DNA of 64,000 nt from Lasioglossum baleicum (Eukaryota; Arthropoda; Insecta; Hymenoptera; Halictidae). The notes under the pieces are model-generated. The model had not been told where the DNA came from and did not search any database. It was given only the letters and a program-made list of their open reading frames with translations. Below, piece by piece: positions 48,667-60,368 of this stretch (positions are counted from its first letter, which is position 1; every line of letters begins with the position of its first letter). The position numbers and the translations under genes are program-made. The stretch lies in assembly GCF_051020765.1 (NCBI RefSeq), contig NW_027469086.1:682001-746000 (forward strand). Direction: 5' to 3'.

Positions 48667-50024
48667 TACTGCTGAGACGAATCGTCGGACTGGTCGTTCG
48701 TCCGGATAGCTGTTTGGGTGCGGGCTGTAGTTTGGGTTGAAGATGCGGCCTCCCGCCTGGGGTTGGCTTCGGTCGGGAGGCCGGACTCGTTTCCCGACCT
48801 CCTATTATTATTAAAAGCGCGCTTACGGCACTCGTGAATATCGTGCCCGGGGACTTTGCAGTAGTTGCAAAATTTGTTAGGGCTTGAGGGGCGATCTGTG
48901 CGACCATCGCGGTACGTGTTTTGGTCGCGAGGATTATTTTCCCATCGCCGTTGCGGCGTCGGGGAGCGATAAGAGTCCCGGTTTAAGTTTCTTGAGGACT
49001 GCTGAGACGAGTCCGGTCTGTTATCGCGGCGTTCTTGAGTTCGCTCTGGAATGTCACGAGCGGACTCGTACGTGGAACGCTGGCGATACGGCCGGTTATC
49101 AGAGAAGCTGACTCGTTTTTCTTCGCGGATCAGTTCTCGTCGACGAGTCTGGTCTGACTCATACTGCCTGTAAGCAGAGATGGCTGCTTCGAAAACAGTG
49201 GCAGGATTTCGCGAAGGGCAATGAAGCACTTCGGCACGCAGCTGGGGAAGGAGACCTCGTAGAAAACAATCTACTACGAAGCGATCTAATTCTTCGTAAT
49301 CAAGGCCAATATCTGTGGCATCTTGAATCGCGGTTCGAAGGTCTTTAACGCGATTAATGAAGTCTAGGATGTGCTCGTTTGGAGCTTGGAGTACACTCGC
49401 GAGATCGCCACGGTACTGGTCAACGAATTTGTATGGGCCCAGTACTGTTCGTAATTTCTCGCATAGTGCAGAAATTGTGAATATGTGCTGGCCTTCTATA
49501 GCGGCATAAGCACGATCGTGGAGTTTATTGCAGAGCAATTTTGTGAGGGCACGCTCTGCAGTGGCCGGTACGGTGTCACGCGCGCGTTTGCATGCGCGTA
49601 TGAATTGTAGGACGGAAGACGAAGTTCCGTCGAATCTAGGGACAAGCTCGGCGGCTTGTTTTAGAGCGAAATTACCAGTAGGTTCATACTGTGGGATTTC
49701 GCGTGGCTCTGGCGGTGAAGGTTCCCGCATATTAGAGACGTTACTAGGGCCTGGTGTAGGCGATTGTTGACGTAGGGTTTGACTCGTGATTTGGATGTTG
49801 CGAAGCTCTTTTCGTATTTCGTCGAGCATATTCTTTTGGTTTTGTGCGTCTTCTTCATATTTGAGACGCAATTTGGCAATAAAATCAGTTTCCTCTTTGA
49901 GATATTGCTCTCTACGGGCGAGGTCTTGTGCATAAAGGAGTAGCTCTTCCTCGGTCATTGGAGGAAGGTCTGCGTTAGGATCTGCTCGGAGATCCTTTTG
50001 AGATCGCGTGATTGGGCGAGACAT
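48666..50024 (-). CDS. gag: Gag polyprotein (A4, copy 2)
   Basis: 452 aa, identical in prediction to copy 1 at 43133-44491. Confidence 0.92.
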   Translation of the reverse strand: MSRPITRSQKDLRADPNADLPPMTEEELLLYAQDLARREQYLKEETDFIAKLRLKYEEDAQNQKNMLDEIRKELRNIQITSQTLRQQSPTPGPSNVSNMREPSPPEPREIPQYEPTGNFALKQAAELVPRFDGTSSSVLQFIRACKRARDTVPATAERALTKLLCNKLHDRAYAAIEGQHIFTISALCEKLRTVLGPYKFVDQYRGDLASVLQAPNEHILDFINRVKDLRTAIQDATDIGLDYEELDRFVVDCFLRGLLPQLRAEVLHCPSRNPATVFEAAISAYRQYESDQTRRRELIREEKRVSFSDNRPYRQRSTYESARDIPERTQERRDNRPDSSQQSSRNLNRDSYRSPTPQRRWENNPRDQNTYRDGRTDRPSSPNKFCNYCKVPGHDIHECRKRAFNNNRRSGNESGLPTEANPRREAASSTQTTARTQTAIRTNDQSDDSSQQ

Positions 50025-50136
50025 TTTGGGGGATATAAATGGGATTTAGAAATGTGAACTTCGTACTGACACGCGTCGGGGCTTATTAATGCAAATATCG
50101 GCGACCACTTCGTTGTCCTACCGACTGCGCCAAATT

Positions 50137-51964
50137 TGTCACGTCCGTCACTGTGTTTTTGTTACAGGTACCAGGAGAGAGAAAAGAGAACAGTGACAGA
50201 CGGACGGTTGAGATATGAAGATTAAAATGAGGAGTGGTCTTTCGTGCCGAGACAGCCGCGGGCTGTCATATGCACTAGGACAACCGATATTGCTATGGAT
50301 GCAGTCAAGAAGAGAACGTCCGACGCGGTTACAAGGAGTGTCCCGACAAGAATCGCGCGCGAGAGGATGCAACGAGAACGGTGAGTTTACAAGATTCAGC
50401 AATTATACAAGACATTATACGACTCACCGCAATGCTGTATTAACGCCTAATAATATTGTTGTAGCAGGAACTGGCGGTACTGACAGTAGGTGTCGTACAT
50501 CGGATCTTCTATACAGATGTCCTCGAGGTGGGGAAGATCTGGCAGAGTTGCTGCTGCTCGGTTCGGGACGACGTTAGTGGCCTTGGATGCTGGCCGCAAG
50601 ACGACACGTTGATGAGCTGGCAGAGGAACGTCACTGATGATTCGGCAACGGACCCTGGGAACGATGATCGTGTCTCGGCTGTCGTCGTCGTCGGCTATGT
50701 CAATCACCTCTGGACAATCGACCGGATGTAGAACTGGCGTCGGAGCTCGCGAGAGGTCCGCGTGGTTGACCTCTTTAGGAGGGTTGCAAGGGCAACCGTA
50801 TACAGAAACGTAATCGGACGCGTCACACGGAATGTGCTCGGTGGTTCCCAAAAGTTCTGTCCACTTGTTATTAACCTTTTTGGTAGTTAACTCGCTTCAC
50901 GTCTATAGTGGCGGCTCAGCGTTTCCACTGCGCTCTTTAGACCAATTCTAGACGTGGCACGAGAACTTCTCTGTGACTCGCTTCAAATTCCTTATTGGCG
51001 GCTCAGCGTTTCCACTGCGCACTTTAGACCAAGTCCGGATATGTCACGAGTTTAATATATTCTATGCAAGAACTGAATTGGAAGATGGTGTTGAACTAAC
51101 ACAAGAATAACAAGATCGAAGCACTGGTATAACAACGATATATTAAATAAGAACTGGTAAGTACACTGGTATACAATATGTAAGTAATATTATAATAGGA
51201 GTAGTAATTGGATTAATGAATAATGGATATTGTAATATGTTATAGGAATAACGTATGAGAATTAGGACTTGAGTTGAGTTGAGTTAGAGTTGGAATTGGA
51301 ATTGGAATTAGGAGTGAAGGATCGACACACTTCACTATCGCGGAGCTAGACTGAACACGTCTGCTCTTGAAGTCGGAAGAAGCCGGACTGACTCTGAGGC
51401 CAGGTAGGCACGTCTGTGCGAGTCGCTGGCTGAAGGCGGACTGCTCGAGTCGCAAGATGGAGGCGGACTGATGCAAGCGTTCGCTCTGCCTTGCCTCCTT
51501 CGGTCGGAGTGGGGATAGCTGACGCTGCAGTCTCTTTGTTCTTCAGTCGTCGGAGTGGGAGAACTGCTGACGCAGCAGCGTCTTTGCTCCCGGGGACTGC
51601 ACGTGCATTTCTGCTGACGCTGCAGTCTCGTGGCTGTCCTATTGCCCTCTACGAGCGTGGGACTGCTGATGCAGCAGTCTTTGGACTTCTCGACGTTTCT
51701 AGAAGCTTCTAGATGCTTCCAGAGTGATGCAATACTTTATTGCATTATGTGTCGTGGTGATGGGTTGAAACTGAGGTAAGGTGTTGATCAAGGTGAAGTT
51801 ATGGTGATGGGTAGAAACGGAGATAAGGATTAGAACAATAGAATATATGAGATCTTAATATTATGCTCTTATGTCTAGGGGACGGTGTATGGATCTTATG
51901 CAGATCAGACCTTGTATACATAGTGTGTGTACAAGGCCAACGTCGTACATCGGACGACGTAACA
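50137..51964 (-). repeat. A4 LTR 3
   Basis: 1,828 bp, ends TAACA directly before the ATTG TSD at 51965. Confidence 0.92.
50447..50851 (-). pseudogene. SIM ORF lacking its N-terminus (A4 LTR 3)
   Basis: Third identical copy of the truncated ORF. Confidence 0.75.
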
Positions 51965-52132
51965 ATTGTCCCTTCTCATTATTAATCGGTCCCTTGTATG
52001 AATTATTCTTCTTTTACGTGGTGTAGGATTGCTTTCTTCTTCTTCTTCTTCTTCTTCTTCTTCTTCTTCTTCTTCTGAGGGAATACTCTCTTCTCGCTCA
52101 TCGAAGACATCTGGTCCGGTCAAGGAAGGCGG
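51965..52132 (-). pseudogene. Upstream remnant of family C pol
   Basis: Continues the pol frame beyond A4: basic segment (PRKRRIIHTRD), a poly-Glu run from (TTC)14 at about 52037-52078, and an acidic segment, cut by the B LTR at 52133. It is the RNase H-integrase linker region. Confidence 0.8.
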
Positions 52133-53774
52133 TGTTACGTCGGACGACCTCCGACGTTGGTCGAATCGAGGACCGTACCTCGATTCTAGGCTAAGATTAA
52201 ATATTAAGTACATAATACCTCTTAAACCCATCGCTATCAAACTCTTGTTCTAAATCTAATATCTCTTAAACCCATCGCTATCAAACTCTTGTTCTAATTC
52301 TAATACATCTTAAACCCATCACTACTTCACCCACGACTTTTCCTAAACTTGTTCTAATACCCATCACTACTTAAATCTCGACTCTCCCAATTGTTCTAAA
52401 CCCAACCACCACTCCAAACTCTCAATCTTACCTAACACTTGTTCAAACCCTCATCTACACTTATAACTTGTTTAAACCCTCATCTACACTTAACACTTGT
52501 TCAAACCCTCATCTACACTTACAACTTGTTCAAATCCTCAACTCCGCTCGAGTAAACGCCACCTCGAGAACAAAGAGATCGCAACGTCAGCAGTCTTGCA
52601 CGCGTCACCACTCTGTCGAGAGCGAGGACAAAGAGACTGCAACGTCAGCAGTCTTGCACCCGTCACCACTCCGACGAGCGAGGACAAAGGGACTGCAGCG
52701 TCAGCAACCCCCACTCCGAGCGAAGGAGGCTACGCAGAGCTGCCTCTTGCATCAGTCTGGTGCTAGCCAGCGAAGTGAGCGGACGTGTCGGTCTGCGCTC
52801 ACTCCATTCTCACACAACGACATCAGTCAGTCTGGCCCAAGCCAGCGAAGCGAGCAGACGTGTCGATCTGCGCTCTTCTAATTCGCGCTTCGACGTTCAT
52901 CGACGTTTGTTCTACTATTCTATTCCAAATCCATTCCAATTCAATTCCTAAATCAATTCCAATTCTAACTCTTACTAACTCATACTCCGTATACGATTAT
53001 TACGTTTAATTCATTTATTATTATACTACCAAGTTTATACTCAAGTGTACTCAACGTTCTTTATTTCAATATATATATTATATTTTACCAGTGCTACGTG
53101 AAGTTAATTTCCACATCATTCTACTAAATCCAGTGACAGTTTCTTTTCGAAATTCGAATCGTGCCCTCGTTAATCATACAGAACTCGGCTTGGAGGTCAG
53201 TTCGTCCGCTCCGCTGAGAAGTAGTGGTTGACGAGTAGACGTTTGGAATTAATAACTTTCCAAATCAGATAAACGCATTTAATATTAATAATAAATAATT
53301 GAGCTCTCGCTTACGTGTTCAACCTCGGTCACAAAGGGAGAAGCTTACAGCTCCGCCGAGGCAATACGTCAACGAGGTGACACTTAGTCAAAAGATTATC
53401 GAAGTTAAAGTGACAGTTTGTGAAAGGAAACATATCAGTGTCTAAAGTGAAGTGACTGTTTTAATAGTGCCCTCGTTGTCGCACGGTGACCCGGCTCGGA
53501 GGCCAGTTCGTCTGCTCTGCTGGGTAGTGCCGATTAACGAGTGGACATTTTCGAGTCAGGTAAATTACCTCTGGCCAGCGCCTACGGGGAACCCCTGGCC
53601 AATTTTTCTTTCACGTTTGGGACTTAGACAAAATCCGACAAAAGGATTTTCAGAGTATTAACTCTTCCGAAACAGTTCCTTCCATACCCATCCCTTATGC
53701 GTCGTACACGTCGTGCAGGCCGAAAGTATCAACTGGCCAAGTTCAAACGGGCATTAAATCAAACAGCCATCTTA

Positions 53775-55741
53775 TGTTACGTCGTCCGATGTACGACGTT
53801 GGCCTTGTACACACACTATGTATACAAGGTCTGATCTGCATAAGATCCATACACCGTCCCCTAGACATAAGAGCATAATATTAAGATCTCATTATTGTAT
53901 TGTTCTAATCCTTATCTCCGTCTCTACCCATCACCATAACTTCACCTTGATCAATACCTTACCTCAGTTTCAACCCATCACCACGACACATAATGCAATA
54001 AAGTATTGCATCACTCTGGAAGCATCTAGAAGCTTCTAGAAACGTCGAGAAGTCCAAAGACTGCTGCATCAGCAGTCCCACGCTCGTAGAGGGCAATAGG
54101 ACAGCCACGAGACTGCAGCGTCAGCAGAAATGCACGTGCAGTCCCCGGGAGCGAAGACGCTGCTGCGTCAGCGGTTCTCCCACTCCGACGACTGAAGAAC
54201 AAAGAGACTGCAGCGTCAGCTATCCCCACTCCGAACGAAGGAGGCAAGGCAGAGCAGGCGCTTGCATCAGTCCGCCTCCGACCGGCGACTCGAGCAGTCG
54301 TGCCAACCTGGCCTCAGCCGCCAGTCCGGCTTCTTCCGACTTCAAGAGCAGACGTGTTCAGTCTAGCTCCGCGATAGTGAAGTGTGTCGATCCTTCACTC
54401 CTAATTCCAATTCCAATTCCAACTCTAACTCAACTCAACTCAAGTCCTAATTCTCATACGTTATTCCTATAACATATTACAATATCCATTATTCATTAAT
54501 CCAATTACTACTCCTATTATAATACTACTTACATATTGTATACCAGTGTACTTACCAGTTCTTATTTAATATATCGTTGTTATACCAGTGCTTCGATCTT
54601 GTTATTCTTGTGTTAGTTCAACACCATCTTCCAATTCAGTTCTTGCATCGAATATATTAAACTCGTGACATATCCGGACTTGGTCTAAAGTGCGCAGTGG
54701 AAACGCTGAGCCGCCAATAAGGAATTTGAAGCGAGTCATAGAGAAGTTCTCGTGCCACGTCTAGAATTGGTCTAAAGTGCGCAGTGGAAACGCTGAGCCG
54801 CCACTATAGACGTGAAGCGAGTTAACTACCAAAAAGGTTAATAACAAGTGGAAGTTCATTTTCATTATATTATTAATATTCCATCATTACTATTCCTTAC
54901 CCATGCGACGCCCACGTCGAGCGGGACGCAAGTATCAACTTGCTAAATTGAGACGCGCGTTGAGAAATAAAGCGGTGCTCGATCAAATCATTGCCACTAC
55001 CGAGTGGACCGAACTTCTGGGAACCACCGAGCACATTCCGTGTGACGCGTCCGATTACGTTTCTGTATACGGTTGCCCTTGCAACCCTCCTAAAGAGGTC
55101 AACCACGCGGACCTCTCGCGAGCTCCGACGCCAGTTCTGCATCCGGTCGATTGTCCAGAGGTGATCGACATAGCCGACGACGACGACAGCCGAGACACGA
55201 TCATCGTTCCCAGGGTCCGTTGCCGAATCATCAGTGACGTTCCTCTGCCAGCTCATCAACGTGTCGTCTTGCGGCCAGCATCCAAGGCCACTAACGTCGT
55301 CCCGAACCGAGCAGCAGCAACTTTGCCAGATCTTCCCCACCTCGAGGACATCTGTATAGAAGATCCGATGTACGACACCTACTGTCAGTACCGCCAGTTC
55401 CTGCTGCAACAATATTATTAGGCGTTAATACAACATTGCGGTGAGTCGTATAATATCTTGTATAATTGTTGAATCCTGTAAACTCACCGTTCTCGTTGCA
55501 TCCTCTCGCGCGCGATTCTTGTCGGGACACTCCTTGTAACCGCGTCGGACGTTCTCTTCTTGACTGCATCCATAGCAATATCGGTTGTCCTAGTGCATAT
55601 GACAGCCCGCGGCTGTCTCGGCACGAAAGACCACTCTTCAATTACTCTTCATATCTCCACCGTCCGTCTGTCACTGTTCTTGAGTGCCATCCTTTTCTCT
55701 CTCTTGGTACCTGTAACAAAAACACAGTGACGGACGTGACA
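53775..55741 (+). mobile_element. Solo LTR of family A (unit 2 copy)
   Basis: Same 1,967-bp LTR and same CTTA TSD (53771-53774, 55742-55745) as 3041-5007, showing that the insertion predates the 37.8-kb duplication. Confidence 0.93.
54903..55421 (+). CDS. LTR-encoded SIM-motif protein (solo LTR, unit 2)
   Basis: Intact 172-codon copy, identical in prediction to 4169-4687 (Ser111, Val122 type). Confidence 0.75.
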   Translation: MRRPRRAGRKYQLAKLRRALRNKAVLDQIIATTEWTELLGTTEHIPCDASDYVSVYGCPCNPPKEVNHADLSRAPTPVLHPVDCPEVIDIADDDDSRDTIIVPRVRCRIISDVPLPAHQRVVLRPASKATNVVPNRAAATLPDLPHLEDICIEDPMYDTYCQYRQFLLQQYY

Positions 55742-56532
55742 CTTAAACCGCGTCTTAAGTTCGACTGATTGGACTGAACTTCTCGGAACGACCGAGAATA
55801 TCGAGTGCGACGCGTCAGATTACGTATCGGTATACGGTTGTCCGTGCCGTCCGATTCCGAACACAGAGGTCGACCACGCGGACCTCTCGCGTTCTTCACC
55901 TGTTACCAAACCGTCTGCTGGTCGCTACGAGATAGCCGATCTCGTTGACATCTCTGACGACGACGACGACGTCAGGAATACCATAAACCTGTCCAGTGAC
56001 AACAACAACCCGCCTGCCGTTCGTTACGAGGTCATTGATCTCGTCACCAGCTCTGATGACGATGACAGCAGGAGCACCATAATCTTGCCGCACGTTCGCT
56101 GTAGGATCATCAAGGACGAGTACCTACCGTCCAACAGACGCATTGTCGTGCGTACCCCAGCGAGACAGCTGCCAAACCTTCCTCATCTCGATGAGATCTG
56201 TCTGGACGACCCGTTATACCAGTGTCACGTCCGTCACTGTGTTTTTGTTACAGGTACGAGGAGAGAGAAAAGAGAACAGTGACAGACGGACGGTTGAGAT
56301 ATTATGATTAAAATGAGGAGTGGTCTTTCGTGCCGAGACAGCCGCGGGCTGTCATATGCACTAGGACAACCGATATTGCTATGGATGCAGTCAAGAAAAG
56401 AACGTCCGACGCGGTTACAAGGAGTGTCCCAACAAGAATCGCGCGCGAGAGGATGCAACGAGAACGGTGAGTTTACAGGATTCAACAATTATACAAGATA
56501 TTATACGACTCACCGCAATGTTGTATTAACGC

Positions 56533-57051
56533 CTAATAATATTGTTGCAGCAGGAACTGGCGGTACTGACAGTAGGTGTCGTACATCGGATCTTCTATAC
56601 AGATGTCCTCGAGGTGGGGAAGATCTGGCAGAGTTGCTGCTGCTCGGTTCGGGACGACGTTAGTGGCCTTGGATGCTGGCCGCAAGACGACACGTTGATG
56701 AGCTGGCAGAGGAACGTCACGGATGATTCGGCAACGGACCCTGGGAACGATGATCGTGTCTCGGCTGTCGTCGTCGTCGGCTATGTCGATCACCTCTGGA
56801 CAATCGACCGGATGTAGAACTGGCGTCGGAGCTCGCGAGAGGTCCGCGTGGTTGACCTCTTTAGGAGGGTTGCAAGGGCAACCGTATACAGAAACGTAAT
56901 CGGACGCGTCACACGGAATGTGCTCGGTGGTTCCTAGAAGTTCTGTCCACTCGGTAGTGGCAATGATTTGATCGAGCACCGCTTTATTTCTCAACGCGCG
57001 TCTCAATTTAGCAAGTTGATACTTGCGTCCCGCTCGACGTGGGCGTCGCAT
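56533..57051 (-). CDS. LTR-encoded SIM-motif protein (A5 3' LTR)
   Basis: Intact 172 codons with Arg111 and Val122, a combination between the A1 and solo types. Basic N-terminus, CPC block, VIDIADDDDS and tail are all present. Confidence 0.75.
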   Translation of the reverse strand: MRRPRRAGRKYQLAKLRRALRNKAVLDQIIATTEWTELLGTTEHIPCDASDYVSVYGCPCNPPKEVNHADLSRAPTPVLHPVDCPEVIDIADDDDSRDTIIVPRVRCRIIRDVPLPAHQRVVLRPASKATNVVPNRAAATLPDLPHLEDICIEDPMYDTYCQYRQFLLQQYY

Positions 57052-58229
57052 GGGTAAGGAATAGTAATGATGGATTATTAATAATAATATAATGAAAATG
57101 AACTTCCACTTGTTATTAACCTCTTAGGTAGTTAACTCGCTTCACGTCTATAGTGGCGGCTCAGCGTTTCCACTGCGCTCTTTAGACCAATTCTAGACGT
57201 GGCACGAGAACTTCTCTATGACTCGCTTCAAATTCCTTATTGGCGGCTCAGCGTTTCCACTGCGCACTTTAGACCAAGTCCGGATATGTCACGAGTTTAT
57301 TATATTCGATGCAAGAACTGAATTGGAAGATGGTGTTGAACTAACACAAGAATAACAAGATCGAAGCACTGGTATAACAACGATATATTAAATAAGAACT
57401 GGTAAGTACACTGGTATACAATATGTAAGTAATATTATAATAGGAGTAGTAATTGGATTAATGAATAATGGATATAGTAATATGTTGTAGGAATAATGTA
57501 TGAGTTGAGTTGAGTTGAGTTAGAATTGGAATTGGAATTGGAATTAGGAGTGAAGGATCGACACACTTCACTTTCGCGGAGCTAGACTGAACACGTCTGC
57601 TCTTGAAGCCGGACTGGCGGCTGAGGCCAGGTAGGCACGTCTGTGCGAGTCGCTGGCTGAAGGCGGACTGCTGCAAGCGTCCGCTCTGCCCTGCCTCCTT
57701 CGGTCGGAGTGGGGATAGCTGACGCTGCAGTCTCTTTGTTCTTCAGTCGTCGGAGTGGGAGAACCGCTGACGCAGCAGCGTCTTCGCTCCCGGGGACTGC
57801 ACGTGCATTTCTGCTGACGCTGCAGTCTCGTGGCTGTCCTATTGCCCTCTACGAGCGTGGGACTGCTGATGCAGCAGTCTTTGGACTTCTCGACGTTTCT
57901 AGAAGCTTCTAGATGCTTCCAGAGTGATGCAATACTTTATTGCATTATGTGTCGTGGTGATGGGTTGAAACTGAGGTAAGGTGTTGATCAAGGAGAAGTT
58001 ATGGTGATGGGTAGAGACGGAGATAAGGATTAGAACAATAGAATAATGAGATCTTAATACTATGCTCTTATGTCTAGGGGACGGTGTGTGGATCTTATGC
58101 AGATCAGACCTTGTATACATAGTGTGTGTACAAGGCCAACGTCGTACATCGGACGACGTAACACCTCCCAACGCGGAAAAGAAATTTCTTACAAGGAAGA
58201 AATTTCTCGCTCAACACTCGATCACACAC

Positions 58230-60368
58230 TCATTCATGCGACGCATCGTCCGGAGGTACTCCGCGCAGGGAGCACAGTTCTCGGCGAGTATTTCCTATAT
58301 TTGTACGAAACACTGGTCGCACTGAAATGTTGTCGGTGTCGGCACGTGGGGCTGGGGCTGGTTTTGTAATGTCCGACAAGTCGTATTCGCAATGTTCATT
58401 TTTCGACTGTCTTTTCTCGGGGTTTAGGGTGGGTGGGGAATCACTGGTGTCACTGTCACTTTTGTCTTTTCTGATCTGCGTCCAGATGAGTGTCACGTTT
58501 CGCTGACGCGGGGTTTGCGTTGGATTATTCGGCGCACGCTTGAGTTTGTTTGCATGTACAATCTTAAAATGGTTCCCTACTTTAATTTTTACATTGTTTG
58601 AGTCTAAGATGTCGCAAATTTCGTGAGGACCCGTATATTGCGCATCGAATTTGCCCTTGCAGGGTTCTTTGAGTAGGAATACCTGTTCTATATCTTCCGG
58701 TGGTCGAAGGAGATTTTGCCGATGCTGGGCTTTGAATTTCGCTCGCTTATTCTCATAGGAATATCCGTTATCGCGAGGGTATTCGGATTTACATTTCTTT
58801 CTTGCTGACGCGTATTTCGCTGTAGCGCAGAGATTAATTTTATCGTATTTGTTTCGCTTCGCATGGCAACGTGCAGATGGAAGTTGAAAGGAATCGAGTT
58901 TCTGTGGATCATCAAAGATATGATTTCGAAGTAAGTTATGAAGTTCTTTTACTTTGGAGGCTTTGATATCCTTCTCTGGTTTAGAACTGTCACTGGATTT
59001 ATCGTGCAGTATAGAACAGACCTGCTTACATATGGGTCTTGAAGATCTTTGATTGTCGTAAGAATGGAGTTGGTCTTGGAATTGATCGGGCTGGTTACCG
59101 GAGTTAGAATAAGGATCGGGCTGGTTACCGGAGTTAGTATAACAATCGGGCTGGTTACCGGAGTTAGTATAATGATCGGGCTGGTTACCGGAGTTAGTAT
59201 AAGAATCGGGCTGGTTACCGGAGTTAGAATAAGGATCGGGCTGGTTACCGGAGTTAGTAAGGTCGGGATGGTTACCGAATACGTCGGGATGATACCCGGA
59301 ATTAGTAAGGTCGGGATGGTTACCGAATACGTCGGGATAGTACCCGGAATTAGAAAGGTCGGGATGGTTACCGAATGCGTCGGGATGATACCCGGAATTA
59401 GAAAGGTCGGAAGAGTACGACTCGATTTCTTCCATCTCCAATGGGGGCAATCGAAATGAAACTCTTTCCGATGAGGTGTTAAAACACCGGAGGCTCGCTT
59501 TGCCTTTACGATTGGTGACAACGCAGTCACCCAGGAATACATCTGGCGCTACATTAACACGGCGGATATATCCCTGTTTAGGTCCTTCGACGTCGACCGC
59601 TATGCACGCAACGGTACGAGGTTCGAGGACGAATTCTTCGGATTTCGGAGGAGTCTTTGTTCGGACTCGATCCTCACGCTCCACGATCCGACTTCTCGCA
59701 GTGTACTCCGATATCTCTCGAGTCTCCTTCGATTCCGGCCGGCTTTTCACGGCGTTTTTCTCTAGGGAGTACTCGATCGAATCCCGAGGAGGCATTGAAA
59801 TAACCTCCGTCACCGGAGCTCTGCAAGGTCTGACCGCGGGTGCACGAGGATTTGAGGAAGACACTCGAACGTTCCTTGCCGAATGTTCCTCACGCTTGGC
59901 GGCTGGAGTTTTAACGAGATCGTTGGTCATAGACGAAGGCATTGAAATAACCTCTGCTGCCAATTTATCGCGAGGCTCAGCCGTGGGCGCGCAAGGGTTC
60001 GAGAAGGGAACCCGAATGTTTCCTATCGTAATGTATTCATTCGCAAAGGAGATCTCGGCTCCTGTTCTGAAGAAGGGAGAACCGAGGATTCCGTCGATGT
60101 TAATTGGGAAGCTTTCTCCCAAGACATGAAATTCGACAGGGTTTTGACCCTGTAAGTGTATTTTAATTTGACCGAGAGTTGGAATGGATCCCTCGGTTAT
60201 TCCTTGGACTTCTATAGTGTTCGTATGATCTATAGGTAGATTTGGTTCTAGACTTGACGCACGAATTAGATTGATCTCCGAACCCGTGTCCAACAAAAAT
60301 TCACACTTCTTTTGTAATTGAGGGGCGGAGATTTTTACGCGCGGAATTGGTGAGTCTGCAGCAAGATT
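58230..60368 (-). CDS. Protease ORF with integrase C-terminal remnant (A5)
   Basis: -1 frame to gag. DTG protease and linker domain as in A3. The repeats (59086-59405) have fewer NHPD units and six NQPD units. The integrase C-terminal module is at about 58560-58690. The Env-tail-like NPEKRQSKNEHCEYDLSD and the conserved PAPRADTDN tail follow. Protease changes relative to A1 are minor (HVLGESFP for HVLEENFP). No RT, RNase H or integrase core. Confidence 0.83.
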   Translation of the reverse strand, partial: NLAADSPIPRVKISAPQLQKKCEFLLDTGSEINLIRASSLEPNLPIDHTNTIEVQGITEGSIPTLGQIKIHLQGQNPVEFHVLGESFPINIDGILGSPFFRTGAEISFANEYITIGNIRVPFSNPCAPTAEPRDKLAAEVISMPSSMTNDLVKTPAAKREEHSARNVRVSSSNPRAPAVRPCRAPVTEVISMPPRDSIEYSLEKNAVKSRPESKETREISEYTARSRIVEREDRVRTKTPPKSEEFVLEPRTVACIAVDVEGPKQGYIRRVNVAPDVFLGDCVVTNRKGKASLRCFNTSSERVSFRLPPLEMEEIESYSSDLSNSGYHPDAFGNHPDLSNSGYYPDVFGNHPDLTNSGYHPDVFGNHPDLTNSGNQPDPYSNSGNQPDSYTNSGNQPDHYTNSGNQPDCYTNSGNQPDPYSNSGNQPDQFQDQLHSYDNQRSSRPICKQVCSILHDKSSDSSKPEKDIKASKVKELHNLLRNHIFDDPQKLDSFQLPSARCHAKRNKYDKINLCATAKYASARKKCKSEYPRDNGYSYENKRAKFKAQHRQNLLRPPEDIEQVFLLKEPCKGKFDAQYTGPHEICDILDSNNVKIKVGNHFKIVHANKLKRAPNNPTQTPRQRNVTLIWTQIRKDKSDSDTSDSPPTLNPEKRQSKNEHCEYDLSDITKPAPAPRADTDNISVRPVFRTNIGNTRRELCSLRGVPPDDASHE

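Larger units (their letters stand above)
39071..51964 (-). mobile_element. Double family A element A4 (LTR-int-LTR-int-LTR)
   Basis: Three 1,828-bp LTRs (39071-40898, 44604-46431, 50137-51964) alternate with two 3,705-bp internal regions. The period is 5,533 bp with no difference noticed between the copies. A single outer TSD ATTG (39067-39070, 51965-51968) shows one insertion event into family C pol, followed by unequal LTR-LTR recombination, or insertion of a dimer. Confidence 0.92.
37834..56222. repeat. Unit 2 of the 37.8-kb duplication (with A4 inserted)
   Basis: 37834-39070 and 51965-56222 match 1-1237 and 1234-5488. A4 (39071-51964) interrupts this unit only, so it inserted after the duplication. 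A5 at 56223 likewise is specific to this unit. Confidence 0.9.
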
